Shown here piece after piece: positions 22,911 to 32,813 of a stretch of 64,000 bases of DNA. The stretch lies in contig CM036159.1 in assembly GCA_020631735.1 (NCBI GenBank), forward strand, positions 97,704,701 through 97,768,700, written 5' to 3'. Position numbers and translations under genes: made by a program. Position 1 is the first letter of the stretch. Every line of letters starts with the position of its first letter. The DNA is from Saccharum officinarum. Its lineage: Eukaryota > Streptophyta > Magnoliopsida > Poales > Poaceae. The notes beneath the pieces were generated by a model. That model did not search any database. It saw only the letters and a list, made by a program, of their open reading frames with translations, and was not told the DNA's origin.

Positions 22911-23260
22911 TAACTTTCCCTGCATTTTCTACTGTGCAGTGAAGCAGTGGGCACTCAGTCTTTTAGTGGTCATGTGCTGAAATGTTTCACAATATAACAT
23001 GCTCAAATGAATGAACTGCGGCGCATGGAGGCAATCGGGGAGTGGCAGGCTGACCTGGAGCGGCAGTGGAGCCCTTGTCGCCGCCGGGGCTGAAGACTGC
23101 GGCGTCTTTGGAGCCCGGAGGAATATGCAAAAAGAACACACACGTATTTTAGATTTACTAGTACCCTACATCCGTACACCCATGATTTTGGGAGCGGAAA
23201 AGGCTGGTCAAAGTTACGTTTATGCTACTGACATCATGCCATTTATACAATGAAAAATTC
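22911..23260. other. Intergenic, unrecognised
   Basis: A GC-rich patch (23010-23120) with short open frames on both strands lies between MITEs. No recognisable domain. Confidence 0.4.
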
Positions 23261-23506
23261 AGGGTGTGTTTAGATGGTTGTAAAGTGTGTGTAAAGTTCC
23301 TGTAGCACTTTTCGTTGTTATTTGGTAAAATTTATCCAATCATGGACTAATTAGGCTCAAAAGATTTGTCTCGACATTTACAGACAAACTGTGCAATTAG
23401 TTATTTTTTTACCAACATTTAATGCTCCATGCATGCGTCCAAAGATTTGATGTGACGGGAAATCTTATAAATTTTTTGGAATTTTGAAGGAACTAAACAC
23501 TGCCTC
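23261..23506 (-). mobile_element. Foldback MITE, GGCCTGTTTAG family
   Basis: Ends AGGGTGTGTTTAGATGG and AACTAAACACTGCCTC, with internal landmarks of a very abundant grass MITE: GGACTAATTAGGCTCAAAAG, CATTTAATGCTCCATGCATG and GATGTGACGGGAA. Orientation is opposite to the copy at 49901. Confidence 0.8.
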
Positions 23507-23546
23507 AAAACTCAAATGCAGTTGGAGCAGTTCCATGGCAGGCTAA

Positions 23547-23886
23547 GGGGTGTTTAGTTCCTCCCTAAAAATTTTTCATCTCGTCACATCGGATGTTTGG
23601 ACACATGCATAGAGTATTAAATGTAGACAAAAAAAACTAATTACACAGATTGCGATACATTTGCGAGACGAATTTTTTAAGCCTAATTAATCCATGATTT
23701 GACAATATTGTGATACAGTAATATATGCTAATGATGGATTAATTCGGCCTACTAAATTCGTTTCGCGGTTTCCAGACGAGTTATGTAATTAGTTTTTTTA
23801 TTAGTATCCGAACATCCTTTCTGACATCACATGAAACATCTGATGTGACACTCTAAAATTTTTCACCCCAGAAACTAAACACCCCC
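23547..23886. mobile_element. Foldback MITE, long form with internal inverted symmetry
   Basis: Ends GGGGTGTTTAGTTCC and GAAACTAAACACCCC. The interior is partly symmetrical: CATCGGATGTTTGG near the left and ATGAAACATCTGATG near the right, with CTAATTAATCCATG matched by GATGGATTAATTCG around the centre (23690-23745). Confidence 0.85.
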
Positions 23887-24033
23887 TAAAACCACTCGCT
23901 AAGCAGAACCCAGACCATGGAACAGCATCAGGATCTGGCGCGTGCGTTTGTCGCTTCCCTACGACTTCAACCGACGTCAGCCATTTGAGGAGAATTGCAA
24001 GGAGGAGATTCTCGGTCGAAGGCAGTTTTTTTT

Positions 24034-25374
24034 CCTTAAGGGCATGTGCTCCACCATTCACCATTGGATCTCGTCGGTGTTCTGTAAATCAAGCTAATAA
24101 ATTTATACGATTGCCGCGTTGCTCTAGGAAGACGATGGTAGTATCCAATAGACACGAGGATTTATACTGGTTCAGGCCGAAGCCCTACGTCCACTCTCAG
24201 AGAAGATCGAGTACGCGTTCCTCGCTTGAATGCTCTGAAGTTCTTACAATGGGGGTGCAAGAATGGTGAAAGAGGTGGTAGAACCTATGCTAGATGAGTG
24301 GCAGCCCGAAGAGAAGCTCTAGGAGCCCAACTGCTATGGTGAATGGATGGAATGGTAGAGGTGAAGAATTATACCGTGTCCCGAGATGGGTGCCCTGGCC
24401 GCCCTTATATAGAGTTCGGGGCCAGGGCTTGATACAAAGAGGAGGTTTTTCTGACCGAAGGGTCGTCAGCCTGAGGGAGGTCCAAGCTAACTTGGCTTGC
24501 AAGCTACGCCGTCTTCTGGTGTTCGTCCAGGCGTGGCTATCGTCATGGTCTTGTGGCCACGTTGTGGCAGGGTCTGATGTGGTGCTACTATGCTGGACGT
24601 GGTAGCACTGTAGTCATGGTGATACTTCATCAGTTGTCCTGTGTAACGCGACATCCGTCATGGTCTTCGTCGTCGTCTCTAGGTTCCCCGGGGTGTTGTA
24701 GCCGTGGTAGGTAGCCGCCCCGGGTCGTCGTTCACCTGGTCGCTTCATGGGGCTGAGGGCCACGACCTCGATCATTGGGGTCGGGGCACTCTGCCAGCCA
24801 GGAAGGTCTCTAGGTCGAGACCCATGTCATGGATCTCATCCCGTAGTGGGTGGGATCATATGCGCGTCCTGTCGGTCCGTATCTAGACGGTGGATGTTGT
24901 ACCCGTTGCCACCGTCGTGCGGTATTGTCTTGTTCGTGTGGTATGGCGCTGAGTTGGCGTCTGACCGGACCGAGGTGACCGTTGTCACATCAGTCCTTGC
25001 AGGGTCAGCGTGGTGTGCTTGCCTTCAACAGAACAGGCACGTCACGCGGGGCTCGACCTCTCCCTGTCTTTGCCAAGGGTCATGACGGGGAGAGGTCGCG
25101 TATTTGAGCATCACGCGGCTAATGCTAAAGGAAGGGATCGTGATCGCCTCCAGCCTTAGTGCCTAACCTGCTCTGCTTTGTTTTTGCTAGGCCTCGGCCG
25201 TTTGGGCCTTTACTAGCTGCTGTGTTGCGGACCATGCGGCCTGCTAACTAATCGGTGTCCTGAGACACCCTGGGGTTATGACCCCGACAGATCTGCATGG
25301 AGAAATGTGCACGCACACATCTCAATATGAATCCAACGACACAGTGTGTAGGGGCACCTGCCCTTAAGGCACAT
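24034..25374. mobile_element. CCTTAAGG-family element, copy 2, split by a solo LTR
   Basis: Left part 24034-24071 (CCTTAAGGGCATGTGCTCCA) and right part 25290-25374 (GTGCACGCACACATCTCAAT ... CCCTTAAGGCACAT) align with copy 1 at 22764-22910 when the DNA between them is removed. The duplicated GATCT at the joints marks the insertion. Confidence 0.65.
24072..25289 (-). mobile_element. Solo LTR, 1.22 kb
   Basis: Read on the minus strand it begins TGTCGGGGTC and ends CACCGACG, with inverted ends TGTCGG/CCGACG, the last base probably mutated from A. It is flanked by the 5-bp target duplication GATCT (24067-24071, 25290-25294). A minus-strand TATA box CTATATAAG lies at about 24404-24412. It contains no coding domain, so it is the product of recombination between the LTRs of a lost element. 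Confidence 0.85.
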
Positions 25375-25967
25375 TTAACTTTCTCCTAACGAGGCCCAGC
25401 CGAGTAGTGTTTGACGACCACAGTCACAGACTACGTATGGCCATGTTCGCTTGAACTTTTCAGCCATGGAACTGTATTTTGCTCTCACAACGAATCAATT
25501 TCAGCCGGCTTATTAGCCGCAGAAACTATCAGGTAAACAAGTCAAGTTTCCAATCAGGCAGGCTCACGCACACGGCATAGCGGCCGTACGGACGGTACCT
25601 CCTAATAGCAACGGGATAAAACCAGCTACGATTACTATACTGTGTGCTTAATTGGTTGCGTCGATGCATGAACATGCTGGCAAGAAAGCAACGCCGGGTC
25701 GCCGGGCTTGTGGGCTTGTGGCTGGCAACAGCAGCAGATGAAGCAAGCAAGCAGACAGAACGAGGCGAGGGAGATGTGCAACGTAAGAGCACAGTGGGAG
25801 ACGTTGGCGCGGGTGGCGCCGCATGCGTTGGGGAGGGCGAGCGCGAAATGAGCACCACTGACACTGGACAACAATGCCAACATGTGGACACACCGTCGTC
25901 CCATTGGAGACGAGTGACGCGTGAAATGAGCATAGCTCAGTCCGTTTGTTTTCTTGTGATGGAACAT
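25375..25967. other. Intergenic with a short MITE-like remnant
   Basis: 25438-25530 (GGCCATGTTCGCTTGAACTT ... CAGCCGGCTTATTAGCCG) resembles the small element at 51490-51622. The rest, including open frames at 25529-26021 on both strands, is unrecognised. Confidence 0.4.
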
Positions 25968-26201
25968 ATCCATTGTATTTTATTCGATTTATTTTTGGAT
26001 TTAACAATGTTATTCTTTTAATAGTAGGCTACGTATTCGACAATAGCAAGGCGTTTGTGGTGATTTCGTTAATCTCGAGATTTGTGGTGTATCTTAGTTA
26101 TCTATAGGTGCTCATAGGTAAGGTGTGCATATGTGTGTTCATGATGATGATCGAGTGAGTGTACATACGTATATGTAAGCATTTGTTTAATTTCAAAAAA
26201 A
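25968..26201 (+). mobile_element. LINE-like 3' tail with poly-A
   Basis: Shares ordered motifs with 5276-5418, continues with GGTGCTCATAGGTAAGGTGT and GATCGAGTGAGTGTACATAC, and ends in CAAAAAAA. This is the usual appearance of grass L1-type 3' ends. No reverse transcriptase part is present. Confidence 0.55.
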
Positions 26202-26430
26202 CATCTTTGCAAAGATATATCTTATCTACGAAGGCATATTTCAACTAGTGCCACTAAAAAAGACATTAGGTCGGAAATGTAAAAGCTAGGGTACATCTTC
26301 GTGAACTTGGCTTTTTTTTTGAGAAATATCTTCGTGAACTTGGTACTCTATTTCGAATAGGGACAGGGCCGTCCTTAGGCAAGTGTGGCCTGTGCGACCG
26401 CACAAGGGCCTAGGCTCCCACCTGCTTGGG
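26202..26430. other. Flank of the hAT element
   Basis: No gene. It contains a twice-repeated ATCTTCGTGAACTTGG (26297 and 26328). The stretch ACAGGGCCGTCC ... CGCACAAGGGCC (26362-26410) resembles a terminus of another hAT-like repeat. The hAT target duplication TGCTTGGG is at 26423-26430. Confidence 0.45.
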
Positions 26431-26587
26431 TATAGTTTTCCAGATGGGCCGAGCATGATGGGCCGACACGGGCATGGCCCGAGAAAGCACGGCCCAAGCA
26501 CGGCCTAGCCCGTATGCCCCCGTGCCCGTGCCTGGCACGGCCCGTCCCTGTGCCCGTGCCTAGGCCTAGAATGCGGCCCATGGGCCC

Positions 26588-28230
26588 TGAAAGGATCAAG
26601 ATGCCCAAGAGGGGGGGTGAATTGGGCTTTTCTAAAAATTAATTGCAAGAATTAAATCCTACAAGCCAAACTTCACCCCTAGTGCCTATAAGTGTTCCTT
26701 GTGTTTCTACCGATAAAAGTTTTGCACCCTAAATTCCAAACCTAGACTAGCATGGCAATTCTAGGAAAGTAAACAAGCAATAAAGGTAATGCACGAAAGT
26801 AAATGCTTGAAAGAAAGGGTTAGGAACACGGCGATGTTTTGCCGAGGTATCGGAGAGTCGCCACTCCCCACTAGTCCTCGTTGGAGCACCCGCGCAAGGG
26901 TGTAGCTCCCCCTTGATCCGCGCAAGGATCAAGTGCTCTCTACGGGTTGATTCTTCGACACTCCGTCACGGCGAATCACCCAAAACCGCTCATAACTTGA
27001 GTTGGGTCACCCACAATCTCGTCGGATGATCACCAAACTTCCAATCACCACCAAACCGTCTAGGTGGTGGCGATCACCAAGAGTAACAAGCTAGAACTCT
27101 CACTTGACCACAACAAGCCTAATGAGAAGATGGATGCACACTTGCTAGACTCTTGTCACTAGAGAGGATTCTCAAACTTTGATTCGCAAATCTCTATCCT
27201 CACTAGGGCTCTTGCACTCCCTTGCACTTCAAAGGTGTTTCTCAGCTGAACAAATGAGCAAGAGACCTCTAAAAGAGGTGGAGGGGATGTATTTATACAC
27301 CCCACAGTCGAAACGAACCGTTACCTACCAACTCAGTAGAACGCGGGGTGACCGGATGCGCCGGTCTAAGTGACCGGACGCGCCGGTCGCTCGTAACGGT
27401 CGAAATTCAAAACCTGTGCTGAGTGACCGGACGTGTTGATCTGTGATGACCGGACACGCCGGTCTGAGATGACCGGATGCGCCGATCAGGGATGATCGGA
27501 TGCGTCCGATCATGCAAGAGCTCTCTGGAAAACTGACCTGACGCATGACCGCGTCCGATCATAGGTGACCGGACGCGTCAGGTCACCACGGGACCTTACT
27601 GGAACATGACCGGACACATCGATCATTTCACAGTCGCGTCCGATTACGCTGTTTACCCTCTAGAACACGTGTCAGACTGACCACCGCGTCCGGTCCTCTC
27701 AAGGACCGCGTCCGGTCGATCAGCTAAAACCGCAGTGAAGTTTTAGTAATGACCGGACGCGTCCGATCATGACCAGAACCGCGTCCGGTCATAGGTGAAC
27801 GGCTCAAACGTCTTCTAAACACAATGCAACTTGAACCAAGTTGCTTCTAACTGAACTCTGAGCTTTTCTCGAGCTACCTAGTGCTAAGTTTGATAAGTGT
27901 GCACCACACCTAAATACAAGACTCACCTAGGTCAAGCTACTTGCTCATGCCCCTCTTTATAGTACGGTCAAAGGAAGAAATAAAGATCCTAACGACTATT
28001 CTAGATGTATCTCAACACCTTGACATCCGGAACTAACTATCCTTAATCTTATCGTTGATCCTCTGAAAACCGAAACGATTTCCATCAAGGGACATGAATG
28101 CCATATTGCCCAAAGCAGTTATCATCTTCATGACCTAACTTACCAATGTTTCTGCAAAACACACGTTAGTCATGGTAATTATGTGTTGTCATTAATTGCC
28201 GAAACCAACACCGGGGCCTAGATGCTTTCA
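26588..28230 (-). repeat. 3' LTR of SIRE copy A
   Basis: Reads TGAAAGGATCAAG ... GATGCTTTCA on the plus strand; the transcribed direction is minus. A TATA box TATAAATA (minus) is at 27290-27297. Upstream of it in transcription lies the palindromic array 27345-27800. Compared with the 5' LTR it has many C-to-T/G-to-A changes at CpG and one extra 22-bp repeat unit near 27755-27790. Confidence 0.93.
27345..27800 (-). repeat. Palindromic GACCGGACGCG array in the 3' LTR of copy A
   Basis: More than fifteen spaced copies of units such as GACCGGACGCGCCGGTC and ACCGCGTCCGGTC, each a half or whole palindrome, on both strands. It is in the U3 part, next to the TATA box. Confidence 0.85.
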
Positions 28231-28245
28231 ATCTCCCCCTTTTTG
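28231..28245 (-). other. Polypurine tract of SIRE copy A
   Basis: On the minus strand CCAAAAAGGGGGAGAT directly precedes the 3' LTR. Confidence 0.85.
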
Positions 28246-28650
28246 GTGATTAATGACAACACTTAGATTCAGAAGATATGAGTTAAGGTTTCCGATCATG
28301 CTTGGTTCACATAAGCATAAAGCTGTCAGCACAAGGGGTTAGTCAATGCTTATGTGTTCCAAGCCAACTGAGTGTACTTATAAGATAAGACATGAAGAGT
28401 TAGTACACATAAAAATATAGCTCATATGAAATCGGAGTAAGGCACGGAAGCACAACCTTATGAGCTAAACATCATTTAGTGACATAAAACAAAACATAGT
28501 CTCACAAACTCATTGTCACACAATGCAGGGCGAGAAAAGTAAATATGATGCATGAAAGTAGCACACACGAAAAATGAAACCCTCTAACACAACTCCCGCT
28601 GAATCTATGCTCTCTCTCCCCCTTTGGCATCAACCGCCAAAAAAACTAAT

Positions 28651-31110
28651 CTAGGGATCTGACGGGGGAACAGACGGAGTCGAGTCGGGTGCCGAGGAGC
28701 GTGGAGTAATCACAAACTGAGAAGTGTCTCCCTCGGACTCGGAGCTATCAGGCTGACCCTCTGAAGAAGCACACGGCTGTGAAGCGGTCTGGGTCTGATC
28801 AACAGGAACAGGTACTAATGAAGTAGCAACAAGTGGAGCAGTCTCTGTGACCTGAGCCTGAAGTGAGCCAATAGCTAGGGGATCTGTCGAGGCAACGGAC
28901 GAAGGAACTGTCTCTGTAGTGCCCGTTCCTGTCACAGGAGGAACAGCTGCCTCTGAAGCTGACAACCCTGATGAAGTAGCAAAAGTAGTGTGCGAAGGCG
29001 TCGGCTGACCAGTCAACTCGCTATATGTGGCACTAAGATCAACGAAAGGTGTGTCGGTCAAAAGGTGAGGGCGAGGCTGGTCTGAAGGAGTAAACCTCGT
29101 CTGAATAGGCGTGTAGTTCGGGGACTGGAACGACTGAGGGACCTGCAGCTGTGGAGAGGTGAACTGAAGGCTCGGTTGTCCCTGACTCGAAGATCCACTA
29201 GACTGTAAGGCTGAAGTCAGGACAGATGCAGGTGGGGGAACCCCAACTGTGACTAGGTGACGCAGAAGATCCAAGTACTGCTGTTGGCTAGCTGCATTCT
29301 GTCGCTGCATCTCATACTGCTGACACTGCATCTCGACTTGTTGGCGCTGTATCTCAAGCTGCTGTCTCTGGAACTCGTCCTGTCGATCATGTATCTGTGC
29401 AAACGCGGCAGCTGTGTCCTAAGCCTGTCTCTATAGCTGAAGCTCCTGTCGCTCCTGTGCCTGGGTCAGCCTCTCAAGAATGACCACCATGGCTGGGTCT
29501 GAGCGGGAGGCTGAACTAGAGCCACCGGCCTCGTGGTCGTGAGGCCGAGGAGACCGATACTTGGGGATGGGCTGATAATCCTCGTCAGTGCTGTCAGAGG
29601 CCTCATCCTCAGCTATATCAGCGGGCTGAGCATCTAGATCTGCAAGCTCTACCTTAGCAAGACCCTGTACGGTCGTGTCCTGCTCAGCCGTTGTCTCAGG
29701 CACCTGAGGTCTCTCTCTGTCCTGGCACAGAGGCCTGCTCTCTCGTAACTGAAGCCCATAGCTGACAAATATCATACTCGGGAAAAACAGTGGTAGTATC
29801 AGATATCTCAGCGCTAATCTCTGAAGGCAGCTCAAGTGTAGATCAGATTATGAAGCAAATCCAATGAGCATAGGGCAGCTGACGGTGTCCCTTGAAGCCT
29901 TCTACCAGGGTGTCTTCCATCTCACTAATCATAAGATCCCAAACGTCAAAAGGTGTCTGTGAGAGGAGGTGGTGAACAACTCATAGCTGCATCCTGGTCA
30001 ATCCCTCTCTGTAATCAAGCCTGGGAAGAAGAGTACGCCAGACAGTAGCATCCAGAACTCGGGCAAGTAGTGTCAAACTGGCAGGTGTGCGATGAGACCC
30101 TTCGCCAAAAGGCTCACGGAAGCAGGGTCGGATCAGATCTGTAGGTGGCATAGTACCGCCATGAGGGCGTCTAGGTGGAGCTTGCTGACCGAAACAGAGC
30201 TAGTGGATCTTCGTGTCTGAAGCTGGGAGTCTGAGAATCTCCCGCACTCTTGTGCTGTACAGTCTGCGGTCGCGGCCTCAGAATGCAAAGTGTATGAACT
30301 CATAGGCTGGATCAATCCATAGTGAATCATAGAACTCCCTAACCCAAGTGCCGTAGTATGCACCTGTCCGTCCAAGAAAATCTGACAAGCCCGGTAGAAA
30401 GGATAGGTACGGACGAAGCTGCTCACCCACTACCTCAACCAGTGACTCAATGTGATAGACCCTCTGTGGTCGAAAGGCAATGCCACTGTCAACATAAGCT
30501 CTATAAAAATCCTCCTGTAGAGGAGTATAAAAGCCCTCTGAAGCTCTGGAGTCCCTCTGAGGTGGGAACCACCGGCTGACCTCAACAAATCTCAAACCTT
30601 GCACCTGACGTGCAGTAGCACCTCTCAAGTCAAAGTGCTCGACAGGGGGTGAACCTCTAACCCTGGGAGGTGGACGTCCTCCACGACGCTGGCCCTCTGG
30701 CCTAGGAGTCACCTGAGCTCGTGTGCGTGTGGAGCGGCGACGCGGTGGAGTCTGAGCTGGCTGCTCCTCTGTCCCCTCTGGAGCCTCTACAGGTGGATCA
30801 ACTGACATAGCATCTGCATCCATTATCACCTATGTGCCCTCAGTGGTCTCAGTAGTCTCTGTACCAAGCTATCGACCTTCAAGATGAAAGCGACGGTCGC
30901 CAATGCGTATACCACTGCTCCTGCCACCCCTCTCTGCTGCATCAGCTGCATCTGCCACTACCTGAGCTATCTCTGCATCAGTAAGAGTCTTCTTCTTCTT
31001 CTTTCTGGCCATGATCTTGATACGCTTTCCACGCGCAACCTCAGACATACGAGGTGGACTGTCGTCCCCGTCACTAGGAGCACCACCAGCATTCTTACAA
31101 CGAACCATGC
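28651..31110 (-). pseudogene. Third ORF of SIRE copy A (envelope-position ORF), broken
   Basis: Starts at the ATG near 31110 (MVRCKNAGG, shared with copy B) and ends SVPPSDP at 28651. The N-terminus is basic with a Lys run (ARKKKKK), then comes an acidic/Pro-rich linker, a folded central part with FDLRGATARQVQGLRFVEVS, FYTPLQEDFYR and WVREFYDSLWIDPA, and a Gln-rich coiled-coil and Ser/Thr/Pro tail. The central part resembles the plant-transposon family often called Transposase_32, found in extra ORFs of plant retrotransposons; that is from memory. Stops include one after HLEGR (about 30870), one after HFAF (30278), the TGA after RMQL shared with copy B (about 29983) and two near 29413-29430; a frameshift lies near 29700. 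The function is unknown; an envelope role is only positional. Confidence 0.75.
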
Positions 31111-31583
31111 TGTCACACTGTCGGGAAACCTCTGAAAGATGGTGTACTGACACTCGAGAGGCTTGGCCTCAAACCGTATCCGTAGGCTTGGCCTCGGATT
31201 CAACAACTGAACAGCAGTCACCCCGACACACCGACAAACTTGCTAAAAAGACAAAATAGATGGATCTACTATAAGCAACATATATGATCTAAAAGGTACA
31301 CAACCCTAGAGATAGCAAGCATATAAGATAAGATGTGAATCGAAACGTGATAGCTACCTCGGATTGATGAGAAAACGGTGATGAGGTGAGATGACCTAGT
31401 TTGCGAGACTTCTCGAAGCACCGGACGAGCGCTGATTTGCCGAAACAAAAGTCGATTAGGATGACAATAACGAAGTTTCAGCAAACCCTAACAAGAAGAT
31501 CGAGGATATGCGTAACAACCTCGAAGTGAAGACGTCGCGTGAAGAAATCTCGACGTGAAACGAAGGAGATGCCACAGCGCGAA

Positions 31584-31594
31584 CCCTAGGGTTA
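31584..31594 (-). promoter_or_regulatory. Telo-box-like motif in the leader of the third ORF, copy A
   Basis: CCCTAGGGTTAG between the internal TATA-like box and the ORF. The copy B equivalent at 56896-56918 has a longer run of GGGTTA units. Confidence 0.4.
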
Positions 31595-31947
31595 GGGCAA
31601 CGCGCGATGGCTAAAAAACGAGGATGGTCGCGAGGGCAGGGGCCGGCCGGAGGTGGCACAAGTGAAGGAGAGCGCGGCTCACGGGCGGCAGCAGCTCACG
31701 GCGACGGTGGCGCAGGCACGGTAGAGGCGGCGGCGCGGCAAGGACGGAGCTTCGCGGTGGGGGCGGAGCTGCCGGCCGGGCGGTGCTTGTGTAGGTCACC
31801 GGAGGAGAAGCAGAAGGCAGAGGCAGGACGCGGCAGTGGGCACCGGCGCGCGGTGATGCGGTGAGATTTCCGGCGAATTAGGGCAGGGAGGCGGCGGATT
31901 CACAAAGGGCACGGCGGCGGATGAGGAAAAAAGAATGAACACGAAAG

Positions 31948-32325
31948 GTTATATGAGGGATAAGATCCGCTCGTCACGCGATGACCGGACGCGATGGTCG
32001 ATATGACCGGACGCGGTGGAGGCAGCGTCCGGTCACATTCCAGTAAGCTCCTGGAATGACCGGACGCGTCCGATTATCCACGATCGGACGCTGACAGCGT
32101 CCGGTTTTGATTTGCCCGGAAAACTGAGACGGATGACCGGACGCGGTGGTGGTTACCGGGACCGGACGCGGTGGTCAACAGGGGCGCATCCGGTGCAGCG
32201 TTCGGTCACTAGATCAGGAGTCGGTCTTCTGGATGACCGGACGCGCTGGTGGTCGCCGGGACCGGACGCGGTGGTGAAGCATCACTGCGTCCGGTGCAGC
32301 GTCCGGTCCAGCGTCCAGTCACAGT
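31948..32325 (-). promoter_or_regulatory. Putative internal promoter of copy A: TATA-like box plus GACCGGACGCG array
   Basis: On the minus strand an array of GACCGGACGCG(GTGGT) units (about 32325 to 31981) is followed within 30 bases by CTCATATAACC (31957-31948). A GC-rich leader then runs towards the third ORF. The same order of array, TATA, leader is found in the LTRs. Function is inferred from layout only. Confidence 0.5.
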
Positions 32326-32813
32326 TTTTCGCCCTTCTTCATTTCGAACTTTGACGCGACTTCTCCCAATCAGGTTCCAACTCAAAGAGACACAAATAAA
32401 CACCAATTAGAACATAATATGAGTGACCTCACTCAAACCCTCAAGTTTCTCAAAATAGTTTGCCTTAGGCTAATATTATTTTTAGGAAAATAGGCAACAA
32501 ACACCCGAGGAGCAACGTATGGCCATGCAATAGAGTTTTTGAACTCTTGGGAGCGTCAAAATGCTCTCTCTACCCATGGACGAACACAGAGGTTGCTCAA
32601 AGCTTAACCAAAAAGAAACGACAAAGCAACAACCATGCAAATGTAATGCAAAATAAGTAAGTAAAGCTAGGTTGCTTGTCAAGTTTGATCCACGGTTAGG
32701 CTTCTTCACTCCTCCAAAAGAGGGTTATCGTAACCGTGTCAGCCAAGCCCCAGATGCATTTTGGGTAATTAAACATGACATATAATACAATGCAATGCAA
32801 GGGACACACAAGC
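32326..32813 (-). other. Non-coding spacer between pol and internal array, copy A
   Basis: AT-rich spacer directly downstream of the pol stop; strongly similar to 57660-58143 in copy B. No open frame worth naming. Confidence 0.7.

Noticed and set aside
27345..27800. Palindromic array considered as a CRISPR-like repeat
   Set aside because: Repeats are degenerate, unevenly spaced and on both strands, inside the LTR of a plant retrotransposon. There are no cas genes and the organism is a plant.
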